In this document: positions 43,472 through 54,389 of the stretch, piece after piece
Layout: every line of letters begins with the position of its first letter
How positions within the stretch are numbered: the stretch's first letter is position 1
Assembly: GCA_015143295.1 (NCBI GenBank)
Contig: CM026574.1
Coordinates: forward strand, 11,844,938 to 11,908,937
DNA length: 64,000 bases
Direction: 5' to 3'
Source of the DNA: Tetracentron sinense
Lineage: Eukaryota > Streptophyta > Magnoliopsida > Trochodendrales > Trochodendraceae
Notes under the pieces: model-generated
What the model saw: the letters and a program-made list of their open reading frames with translations, nothing else
Database searches by the model: none
What the model was told of the DNA's origin: nothing
Translations under genes and position numbers: made by a program

Positions 43472-46400
43472 TCATATGGGTCTTGTTCTTGGGGATCCAC
43501 TGGGTGTTTGTGCTTTTATTGGGTGGATATCCCGCCAAGGATCAGCAGGGTAGTTTATGTGCGGCATTGATGACAAGACTGAGTAGTCATTCAGACCATA
43601 ACCATTTTGTCCCACTAACAAACTCTCTGGATGAGAAGGAGACAGAAATAAGCTCCTATGTGCCGGTTCATATCGTCGTAATGGACTCGAACAGGGAGAC
43701 ACTGGTAACGACATGATCAGTCTTACACTATCCCTGCAGATAAAATACTATCATAAGTAACTGTATATGATTCAAAAGTATTAATGAAGAGAAGGGTGAA
43801 ACAGAAATTAAGCTTGTGGAGAATATCACCTCGAGGTGTTCAAAGCTCTTGAAGATGTGACCTTCGGTTTCATTCCATAATCCCCAGTATGTGGGGTAAT
43901 ACTCATCCTGTCGGAATGGAACTCTGAAGCTGTCTGCTTGTAAAATAATAAAGGGCTACGAATTAGTTGAAGGTCGCTTACAGTTTAGTTACTGATAAAG
44001 CAGATCCTATGATTATAGAATTCAATTTTACACTTTACGAGCAAAAGAGCCAACAAGCATGCTGACCCATTAGCTACATAAATTGTAACTAGTCGTTTTT
44101 GTATATTGGAAGCTCCCTTGAGCTTCTTTCCATTTGCAACATAATCCTTTTTTTTAACTTATCTAAAGAGAAGGAAAAATTCAGAAATCTCAAACCATAA
44201 GCAATGTAAGATTGCAAGAAGAGCATTTACAGAACATATATTAGAGGAAGCTTCCATTAAAATATAGCCTGCATCCCTCTTGGATATGCAAAATAAGATT
44301 ATGGAGTTTTCAAAGGAAATACCCATGACATATATACACTAACACGTGGTAACATGACGCAATGTCCAAGGCATTTTTTTATGTTAAAATCATCCAACAT
44401 GTGCACCCCACATAAGATGCAATGCTTACCAATGATCAAGTGCTATTGTATAGTTTCTCTTTCATGTGTACACCCAAGGAAAACTGTCCAAATATATTAG
44501 ATCTTGGTACAAAATCATTCAATAAATTCCACAAGAATTGATATGAAAGAAAATTAATTCTAAATATTTGATCATTGTAGAATAAAGAGCCTAAAATCTC
44601 AATAATTTAATATTTCAACAGAGATAATTAAGCATATTCAAGAATATACCTGACTGTGGTTTCCATGAGAGGAAGAAGGAAGGGCATAATTAGTTATATT
44701 AACTTTTGCAACTTTTGATCTAGCTTGGTCCCGGATGAATGGGTGATCTAGTAGTTGTGCAGCCGTAGGACGTGCAGATGGGTCCCTTTGAAGGCAAAGC
44801 ATCACAAAATTCTTTGCATCATTAGAAAGGTGATCTGGGATTTCAGGAATATCTTTGCTGTTTCCAATTTTAAATATTGCAGCCACCTGTTGAATCCAAC
44901 ATAAGAATATGAAATAGGTCCTACATAAGCCGTCATAAAGAAGGTGTATGTTATCAAACAAGTCATAGAAATCCAATATCGCACCCCTTCATACTGGCTC
45001 CAAGGCGGTTTTGATGTCGCCATCTCAAGAATTGTACATCCTAAGCTCCAAATATCCACTGGGAGGTTGTAGCCACTAGTATTCATTATCACCTGGACAC
45101 AATACAAACATGAGACAAACAAACAGTGCTAAATTGTACACAAAAAAGGAAAAAAATAAGTACAGAAATGAAAATAAATACCTCAGGCGCCATCCAGTAA
45201 GGACTTCCTTTGAAAGAGAGCATGGAACAATAAGATGTTATCTGGTTCAAATAAAAGGGAGATCAGAGATGTAATTAGGGATAAAAGGATAAACATTTTG
45301 CTCGCATACTCTGCTAGAATTTCATCTAATCAAATCTGTAATTTCTTGTTTTCGATTTGTTACATGTGCTTTGTTCTTGCACATCAAATGTCCTCAAGGA
45401 TCCGTGTTTCTCTTTCACTTCTCTTGGCTAGATTTATTTTAGAGATCTATAAAATTTTGTAATAAAAGTGTTTTATCGTTTTTTCACAATATTACAGAAA
45501 TAAAGTTTGTATACAAGATTAAGAAGAGTCGTACATGTTTAGCCATGCCAAAGTCTGCAAGCTTTATATCACCATTAGGATCTACTAGTATGTTTGCTCC
45601 CTTGATATCCCTGCCAGGTGACACACATTACTTTGGTGTTGCTTAAGGTGGTAAGAAGAAGCAGTAACTCGATATAAAACCAGTGTGACAACAAAGTACC
45701 TATGCACTGTATTCCTTCCATGTAAGTAGGCAAGCCCCGAAAGAATCTGCCTGGTGTAATTTTGAATGACAGGTTCCTTAAACGGACCATATTCCTGAAG
45801 TAATTTGTGGATAGAACCCCCAGAAACATACTCCAAATACACTGAGAGTGTTTCTTCCCCCTGCATACATTACATTCCAGAGTCATTCCAAGTATAAATG
45901 TATAATATTCAATTTTCAATGTCATTTACTTGGATTGAATGAAGTGGAAACAATTTTTGAATGAGAAGAAACTAATTCAGTTGGCCTGCCACGAATCACT
46001 TGAGTAGATTAAGACACAATTTGGAAGTTAATTATTCATATAATTTCATATAAAAGAAATTCTTATTATCATTGATATTATGTTCTATTCAGAAGTACTC
46101 TTCTTAGTTGTGTTAGAACTTTGAAGTAAATTTGTCTGCACAGATGGCGAGCTGCACTGGTAATCCTGGGCAGGTGAGATGGGATAAATCCTGATCTTGA
46201 GGTTGGGAGTAAAAGTGTAAGCCAACTGAACTACTGCTTAGACTATTTCGCTTAAGATGAATTAAAATTTCAAATGAGCTCATACCATTTCGCTTCCATA
46301 GTATTGAACAATGTTTGGCTGTGACAGCTGACTAAGCAATGTTATTTCCTGTTCAAATGGGAAAAATAAGTCAAAAATCCATCAATTCAATTTGATCTAT

Positions 46401-48734
46401 ACTTAAAAAACACTGAATTATAATGCAAAAATACCAGAAGCAAATGAATAAAGAACCTAAAGCGTTTAGTAATAAAATGGGGAGTAAATATGATCCCTGA
46501 GGGCAAATAATAAAAAAGAGAGAGAAAGACCTGGTTCAGTTGCTTGAGACTTTCTTTTGAGGTCTGATCATCGGAAATGACCTTGACTTCCTTTATCGCA
46601 CACATTTGTCCACTTTCACTGTTAAATACAACATTAAATTAGAATGATAAGGATCTTTTCTTTTGTTGAGACTTGCAAAGGTCGGCACTTTACATGTTTT
46701 GAGACTTTTAAGTGCAAGATTTTGCAAGCCTCTCTTATTCTTTTATTTTTTAAGTGCAAGATTCGAATAAATCAAATTTCTTACCATAATGAGACCTTAA
46801 GTCCCTCCATTTTTTGTGAGACTTGAAATCTCTCATTTTGTGGCTTTTAAAATCTCATGGGACTTCTTATCTCAAAAAATAAGAAGTAAAATACAAAAAA
46901 GAGTTGCCAAAATAGGCACTTAAAGTTTCAAAATATGTAAAGTGCCGAGCTTTGCAAGTCTGAGCGAAAGAACGCACTCTAAAGGATCCCTTGTTTTGCC
47001 AAAAACATTCTTTTACTTTTTCTGGTTTCGCTTTCACTAATACGTAATTCATTTCCTCTTGCAAACAAAGCAAAGAAACTCATATTAAAAGAAAAAGTAA
47101 CAAAGGATCTAAGGATAAGAGAACTTCCAGTTACCTGTTAAATCCGAGATAAACATGTCCAAATGTCCCCCTTCCTAGAAGCCTTCCCTTCTTCCATTTT
47201 GACCGAAGACATTGTGGGTTTTCAGTGGCTCCAGTAATTCGTGTGGTGTGCAAGGCGGAAGGTCTGGTAGGAGAAGTTGGCGGAAGGGGCAGTGGGTGAC
47301 ATGGACTCCTTGCACCTTCATTCTTTCCTGTTGGAGACTCCACCAGATTCATACCACACAACCGCGGATGTATAGGAGAAGGAGGAGAGGTGGACGGTCT
47401 TGATCCTGGACCTGGGCTTCTTGACCTTGGATTGAACTTGATTTCCCCATGTGCTCTGGGATCACCATATCCATGTGTTTTCTGTTAGGAGAAGCATAAC
47501 TAAAACTCTCCTTTTGGAGAAGACTGGATGAGAATACACTACAGGATTTTGAAACAATGGCCAATTTCTAGCTTCATAACCTTGTATGCAATCTCCCGAC
47601 TTTCTTGAAACAACTCAGTATGATAAAGAACTATCTAAACCATCTACAAATATGACCACGAATTGAAACAAGAAATAAAACCCCCAGGAACTTACTGTTG
47701 TGGATCCAAAACAAATGGATCCTGATTCTCAAACAACTTTCACCCTCTAAATACAAAAATCTGATAGTGGAATCTACATTTAGGAATCAAAATATAATCT
47801 GATAGAAATAGTCCTAATCAGAAATCACAGAAAAGAAAAAAGAACAAATCAACAAGCAAATTTGAATAAACTTCAGGATGAGAGAAAGAGAGATCAAGGA
47901 CTTAATGTCGAAAATGGAACAATCCCCATAATCAGATCCCATTCCAGAAATAGTCTGAGCCCTAATAAATAAAGGAAAGAAACAAATTTCAGCCCAACAG
48001 CATAGAAAAACCAAGCAGCACACCCTCATCTTCATATAACATATAAAAGGGGAAAAAAAAATCCAAACAAGCAACCAAAATTTACAGGAAAAAATACACA
48101 AAAGAAACGAAATCAAAGTTACAGAAGGTGTTTATACTGATCAAATCAATTGAGCATCTCCTTCATGAGAACTGATTTATACCAATTAGAATCAAACACT
48201 ACAAACAGTCTGGATACCAAAAATCAAATCCATATGAACACCACAAAAATCGAAAAAAAACCCCATAAACCAGAATTCAAATTCAGAGCAGTGGAAGGGT
48301 GAGACCAACCTGTAAACCCCAAACAAACCATGATCAGGAGGAGGATCATCCGAAGACCCAGAAGAGCTATCACTTGAAACCGAGACCGACCCAGAAACCA
48401 AACTAACCCCATGATCAATTCCAAAAGAGGGTGGAGAAGAAACTGATGGGCGAGGCAGAGGAAGATCTCTCTTCTCCCCAATTAAACCACACCCATCTGA
48501 ATCAAACCCCAAAAACTCAGTAGACCCACCAACCCCACCTGCAATAACACCAAAATCCTTACTAGTTCTTGCTGAATTACGCGTTAGAATTACAGAGACT
48601 TCGTCAAAGCTCTTTGCTTTCTCTTTGTCCTTCTTCTTCTTCTTGTCTTTGATTGAAGCTTTGTTGAAGCTGTGGTGGTGTTCTTGTTGCTGTTCTTTGG
48701 ATTTGTGAGACTTTCTTCCCAACCAAGCAAGCAT
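43472..48734 (-). CDS. MAPKKK3: MAPKKK3-type MAP kinase kinase kinase, 11 exons
   Basis: Exons (minus): 48734-48310, 47481-47135, 46618-46531, 46348-46286, 45860-45700, 45610-45535, 45241-45182, 45092-44985, 44886-44650, 43933-43830, 43733-43472, all with GT-AG borders. The protein is about 640 residues: a basic Ser-rich N-terminus ([15 protein letters not shown]), a Pro/Ser linker, then the kinase with [96 protein letters not shown] and [19 protein letters not shown]. The tail has [20 protein letters not shown] and ends SGSPRTRPI. This order matches Arabidopsis MAPKKK3 (At1g53570), which acts upstream of MKK4/5-MPK3/6 in immune signalling. All junctions are in phase except exon 1 to 2: the strong donor CAG|GTTGGT leaves phase 2, while exon 2 needs phase 0. 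A weaker donor GGG|GTTTAC five bases upstream (48315) restores the frame. The catalytic motifs are intact. Confidence 0.95.
46650..46993. mobile_element. MITE in MAPKKK3 intron 2
   Basis: The left arm GAGACTTGCAAAGGTCGGCA, CTTTACATGTTTTGAGAC and TTTTAAGTGC pairs with the right arm GCACTTAAAGTTTCAAAATA, GTAAAGTGCCGAGC and TTTGCAAGTC. AAGGATC sits near both tips. It is about 340 bp with a non-coding centre. Confidence 0.75.
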
Positions 48735-48898
48735 TTTACGAGAACTGGTGAGAGATTCTTAACAGATAAGAGAGAGATACAGAGACAGAGCTTGAGAGAG
48801 AAGAAGAAGAAGAGAGAAACTAGAGAGAGAAAAGGCGAAGAGCTACAGTGGGTAACAGCTCAGCTTAGTTGAGCCGGCCGGCGGGCGGTGGTTGGATT

Positions 48899-49102
48899 AA
48901 CCCGTTTGCTGACGTGGCAGCAAGAGAGAGAGAGAGAGAGAGTAGAGAGTGGGTGAAATTGTGTTACGCACTCTCGATCTCCTATGTATATACCGGACAA
49001 AACCCGTTTGCTGACGTGGCAGCAAGAGAGAGAGAGAGAGAGAGTAGAGAGTGGGTGAAATTGTGTTACGCACTCTCGATCTCCTATGTATATACCGGAC
49101 AA
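48899..49102 (-). promoter_or_regulatory. Perfect 102-bp tandem duplication of the MAPKKK3 core promoter
   Basis: Positions 48899-49000 and 49001-49102 read the same by eye, base for base. Each unit has a TATA-like TATATACATAGG (minus; 48981-48992 and 49083-49094), a (GA)n tract and TGACGTGGCA, a bZIP/ABRE-like site (48910-48919 and 49012-49021). The copy at 49012 falls about 20 bp upstream of the proximal TATA. The gene's ATG is at 48734, so the unit lies where the core promoter and 5' UTR start would be expected. Confidence 0.8.
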
Positions 49103-49140
49103 AAGTCTTCTCTATGGGCCACCTGTTTTATTTAAAATTT

Positions 49141-50014
49141 AAGGATAAATTACATTCAGGTTTGGTGAAATTATAGAAATCTTTCATTATTATTTCCAAG
49201 ATTACACTTTCCTCTCCTCTTCTTCTGTTCTCTCTCGATCTTCCTATTTATGATGAGACGGCTTATATATTGACATCCGATAGTTGAATTATGAAAAGTT
49301 TCGTGGAGTGTTAAGTTGTTAAGGGCTGCTAATTGAAAGTTTTAATGAGCATGATTCACGTTATTTTGAATAGGTTAGTAGAGACCTTTTAGTAGAGACC
49401 TTTTAAAGTATTTTTTAGTACATTGGCTCACCAAAATAATTTTTTTGTTATTTTGATGAAGCTGTTAGGAATAATGTGAGTTTTGGTGAGTCAAAGTACT
49501 AAAAAAATGCTTTAAAATGGTCTCCACCAGTCTTTTCAAAATAATCATTTCGGTTTGGTGAGTACTCTGTATTCATTAAAGCTAAATATTTCTTTCCCTT
49601 CCTTTATTGTAGTCTCACACAAATAATAAAATAAAGATTTCTCTCTCCATTCATACTATTGTGGTCACACACAAATAATAAAATAATGTGAGTTTTGGCT
49701 ATTTTGATGAGGTTGCTGGGAGTGTTTTAAAAAAATGGATAGTCAAAATAGGAAAATGTGAGTTTTGATTATTTTGGTGAGTAAAATTTGATGAGGTTGC
49801 TAGGAATGCTCTTATCAAACTAAGGACGAACCTAGAAGTTGACATAAGGCTGTAAACGGATGCGGATACTATCTATATCCAAATTGTATCAGATAATTAT
49901 CCAAATAGATATCCGGCAAATCAGATTCAGATAGTAAAATACTATCCGTTTATAATCGGATACGGATTCGAATACTGTTATATCCGATCCAATAAATATC
50001 CGTCCGATTATATA

Positions 50015-50062
<48 letters not shown>

Positions 50063-50429
50063 TTAAATTTATAAATTACTATAACCTTTAAAATATATTT
50101 TTTAAATATAAATTTATATATTTTTACATTTTTTAAATATTAATTTATATTTTTTAATTTTTTAAAAATTAATCGTATAATTCGGATACTATATGAATCT
50201 AGATATTTTAATCGGAGTCAGATCCAGATATCATATTTCACTATCTGCCGAATATTTATTTAGATTCAGATATCCGAATATATAATTAGATACGAATTCA
50301 AATATACCAATATTCATTCTAAATTCATTTAGTTTACAACCCTAAATTAACATACAAAACCCATTTTGAAAACAAGAAGAGGAGGTTTCTAATTTTATCA
50401 AACCTAGGATGTCAGTGTAATTTATCCTT
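49141..50429. mobile_element. TIR element related to 9425-10734, with nested hAT-like MITE
   Basis: Left end AAGGATAAATTACATTCAGG and right end (reverse complement) AAGGATAAATTACACTGACA. Both continue with GTTTGRTGAAATTATAGAA-like and CTCCTCTTCTT motifs, as in the element at 9425-10734. A hAT-like MITE (49847-50343) lies inside. Target duplication is not clear. It lies just upstream of the MAPKKK3 promoter. Confidence 0.6.
49847..50343. mobile_element. AT-rich hAT-like MITE
   Basis: Ends AGGCTGTAAACGGATGCGG and (reverse complement) AGGGTTGTAAACTAAATG. The inside is rich in GGATAYGGAT/ATATCCG motifs and has an (AT)n run at about 50025-50056. Its right part is similar to 51360-51470. Confidence 0.6.
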
Positions 50430-50952
50430 GAAATTAGAATTAAGGGACACGTGGCATCTTTTTGTATGGATGATTTTGATCCGGTAACTACTACAGTGGA
50501 AATCCAGTGTGCAAACGGATATTTATGCATATTTGAAAGAGAATCTGCATAGGGGTCTGTGCTACACCGCGTGGGAAAAGGAGTGCTGTTAGCGCAATCG
50601 TAATTTATGCGCGTGTGTTAATTCACAAATTGCCCTCTCACTCAAAGACATGTGATTGACTGGAACGCGCATAAGATGAGAGTGCCACTAGCATTCCTCG
50701 TGACTCCAGCCTTTCTGATTTTTTTAAGCGTGTGGATTGGGCAGCTGGATTCGGTGTCATCAATTATCTTTTAAAAAAAAAACCTTTTTGAACTACTTTT
50801 AGGATAGATTAGATTTTGTCGTGTAAGAGAGCTCTTGTACACGTGTGAGGAATGGCCGACTATCTAACCCTTTGATATGCTTGTGGGTGAGTGTCATGGT
50901 CACCTTAACTTACAACATGGCATACAATATCAAACCAACTTTGACGTATGGT

Positions 50953-51510
50953 TAGGGGTGTCACAATGGGATATAGATATTATCAATATTTAGATATTAT
51001 ACATATTCGAATTTATTTACTCGTATTTGATTCATATTTGAATTTATTTACTCGAATAGGTATCCAATGGAGTGAATATATAGTAATTGTTTAAAATCTG
51101 ATATGAATTTAGATCTTGATATATCTGATTCCTATTTTTATATATGCATGATATATTATAAGTTTCTAACACAAATACTCTTATTAATATATATTTTTTA
51201 CATAATTTTAGACATTAAATTATCAGTAATATCAAGGATTAAAATAGTAATTTGTCAAATTTTTAATGAAATTTATATTTTTTTTTTTTGTATTTGTTGA
51301 CATTTTTTCTTTCTTTTAAATTTGTATTAAAATAATTAGATAATTTGAATATTATTCTAATTTGAATATTTTAATCGGAGTCGAATACAAATACTTCACT
51401 ATCCATCGAATATTCAAATAAATACAGATAGTCGTGATCAGATATGTAATTGAATATACTTAGTATCTGCTTCGAATTTGCTTCGTTTACGGCTTTACAA
51501 CTAAGGATAG
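50953..51510. mobile_element. AT-rich hAT-like MITE, related copy
   Basis: The left end TAGGGGTGTCACAATGGG looks hAT-like. The right part shares TTTTAATCGGAGTCGAAT and ACTTCACTATCCATCGAAT-type sequence with 50200-50300 and ends near CGTTTACGGCTTTACAAC. Limits are approximate. Confidence 0.45.
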
Positions 51511-51529
51511 CGTGTGAGGAAAGTTGGTG

Positions 51530-51790
51530 ATCCGTATCGTTATGTGATCAAGGAACGTAGTGGAATGAAAGTGACTCTAAGTCTTGTATTTTCCAAAAAA
51601 TGTCATGAGAAATAGCATAGATCAATGGGAGAAAGCCAAGTGATGGTGCATTAAGCGTGTGAATGAGCTAGAGTGCATCACTCTCAATATGGATTTTAGT
51701 CGATCTGTTGGAGATAGTCAACTGAATCATCTCAAGAACTGCTATGGCCTTGGCTACTAGAGCCTCACTCCTTGCCTACGGTTGCAAGAG
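51530..51790 (-). pseudogene. LINE RNase H (RVT_3) remnant
   Basis: Minus-strand translation gives SEALVAKAIAVLEMIQLTIS, KIHIESDAL, a stop, then LIHTLNAPS. This resembles the AEALAL...LESDS...LI core of LINE-type RNase H. It is short, with stops, and no other LINE parts lie next to it. Confidence 0.55.
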
Positions 51791-52089
51791 TTGTACCATT
51801 ATGATCATGAGCGTGAAAAACCTGCACATTGTGTGGCATGATGGTTCAAAGGCAATCAGATGCTTTCACTGCACCTGGTCTTTCCTGATGTGTGTGGTTG
51901 TTGTAAGCTTTGAGTGCGTCCTTGGGGATTAGTCTCGATCCAATGGATTGGGGACACCTCTAGCAATGAAAAAAAGCACAGGCACAACCAACATCAATTG
52001 CATTAGGGAGATAAGCCCATCGTGATTAATCTTAATCTATTCGAAAGGAGGTGGTTGCCACATAAGTGGAGCATCCATCGAAGATAGTT

Positions 52090-53935
52090 ACATATTCTAA
52101 GAGTGTTTTTGTAATTTCCTAGTCTAGTGGTATTTTGATAATATCACCGATGAATGTTTGGCCATGAGAAATTGTCTAAGTTAGGGTTGAATAACTAAAA
52201 AGAGAATAATATATTAATCGGTTTAACTAAAGGTTGAAGCCAAACACCATTAGTAAGGGCATTTGAGTAAAAGCTCTTGTAAGGGAGAGGGTATAAATAG
52301 AAAGAGATAAACCTAATTAGCTCACTTTTAGATAATCTAATATAAGATAAAGCTCTCGGAGGAAGGGAAGGAGGTCATAGAGTGTTGGGAGATCTATCTA
52401 AGCTTGAAGCCCAAGATCCAAGGCTCGAGGCTTGAGCTTCTCATTGTGGGAGGATCGATCCTTCGAGGCAAACTCTATTGGGTGGGATTCACTTCATTTA
52501 AACCCCAAACCATTGGAAAATGCAAAGAAACACTTCATTGATCTTTAAATTCATGTTAATATTATGTTTAATGATATTATGAGGTTTTATAAATGTTTAG
52601 AAACGATCTAAGTTGAAATCGGAGTGGTTGTAGGGTTTTTGGATGAAAAACAGGGTTTTACCCTGTATTTCTATCGCAGATCATTCGAACAGTTTAGAAA
52701 CCATTCGAATAGAGGTAGCTACTGTTTTTTATTTTATGCATTTCAAACTGTCTCGTACTGTCAATTGTTCGAACGATCGGGTAACCATTCAAACGATTGA
52801 GTGACCATTCGAACAATCAGGGGTTCGTTCAAACGATCCTATTTGTTTTTGAACCATAACTTACAAATTGATGCATGTTGTAGGATACTCATGCATGTTT
52901 CTGTTTTCCATGTTTATCACTTGTAACACTTGTCATATGATAATTGCAAGCATGTTAATATCATTGAATGTCTTGTTACGTTTACATAATGATTAATTGT
53001 TATACATGTCTATATTAACTATTTTGGATCATTTTATAAGTTGAAAAATGTAATGATAGATCTGCCTTACTCTATTGGTATAAAACAAAATAGTGAGGAA
53101 GATATGACTTAATTACCATGAATTATAATGATTGATGACCTTGACCTTATGGAGTGGTCCATTACTGGAGTGAGTTCCATGTGATCTTTAGAAATGGATT
53201 ACTGGGTGAACTAATTGTGATTCCAGAATTGGAAAGTGAGTAAACTGTGTGTGATTCCAAATTGAGATTGGACAATCTAAGAAAGATGTTCCCAAGGGAT
53301 GACTAACTATTAAAGTAAGCTACTCCTCAGTTTTAATCGCTATGGGTGAACTTCGTGGGATCCTAAACTGGAAGAGTTTGTACTGCCCAGTTTAGCAGTT
53401 TAGGTGAACTAGGTGCAATCCCAAACGTCCCCTTTGAGGTGAGCCAAGGGCTGCCGAATGGTTGTCATTAGGATGAGTTTCATGTGATCCCTAAGGACAA
53501 TGACCTGGACCAAATAATTCATAATGAAAAATCATGTTATTACCGATATTGTTATTAATTACATATGAAGGAAAAGTAATTATAAATTGTTAATGCATGT
53601 GTTTATCTTGCTGGGCTTAGTGCTCACTCTTGTTATATTGATATTTTTAGGACAAACTTGAAGGACCTAGGGAGTCTCCAAGAGCAAGTTAGCTAGTGGA
53701 GTGCTGTCTTTATATTTATTTAATTGAGAGAGATAAATTGTGGGGAGAACATTTTAAGAACTAGAGATGTTTCTTTTAAATTGTTAAACTTTTAGTATTT
53801 CTCGTTATGTACATCTTGAATGAAAGTTCATGTGTGATGCATTTTCATTTACTATTGGGATATGTTCTAGGTTCACACCTTGGAATCTGTACAAATACGA
53901 GGTATATTGTGTATATAATTTGGGGGCGTACTAAA
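52090..53935 (+). mobile_element. Ty3/gypsy-type LTR, diverged
   Basis: The layout parallels 55562-58046: a TATAAATAG box near 52292, GAAGGAGGTCATAGAG-type leader, and a motif cluster with CATTCGAACAG, GTTCGAACGATCGG and CATTCGAACAATC (52680-52850). It ends near ATAATTTGGGGGCGTACTA, comparable to AATTTTGGGGTCGTTACA in the other copy. Both ends are approximate and no target duplication was confirmed. Confidence 0.5.
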
Positions 53936-54389
53936 GTCAGCTAGAGAAGTAAAGACATTTACTCTTATAAGTTGACCATTTGGTGTATGATTTTGAAAGA
54001 CTTGATTGTCTTCTAAATCTCCCAAGAAATAAAAGTGATATGCGAATTGAAGTGAAGGTGCATGATCCCACTTTAATCGAGCCTGAGATAGTTGATGAAG
54101 TTGTCAAGAGTCCAGATATTGTAGATGAGAAATCAAAGAATGGATCTATATATAGTGAATTATCAAACCAAATACTTCAACAAAAGGCATGTTATGAGCA
54201 TACGATAGAATCTCTCATGAGCTACACACACAATGGGAAAATTACGTTAAGATGATGTTTTTGGCAATAAAGAATTGCCCCCAACAAGTGTATTCGATAT
54301 TCGATAGAGAACGCTACAAAAAACTGATACTTTTGATGGAACCTAAAGTTTTCACACAAGAGACCATAAAAAGTAAAGGACGTAATGTG

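Noticed and set aside
48192..48309. Extension of the MAPKKK3 first exon past the donor
   Set aside because: The open frame after 48310 ([10 protein letters not shown]...) does not match the family; a splice donor is present and exon 2 supplies the expected linker.
48860..49135. 80-88 codon ORFs with repeated RERERESREW on both strands
   Set aside because: They are products of the GA tract and the 102-bp promoter duplication, not proteins.
53980..54255. 91-codon + strand ORF (MVYDFERLDCLLNLPRNKSD...)
   Set aside because: No recognised domain, no splice context, and it lies between an LTR remnant and a dead LINE. Kept out of the gene list.
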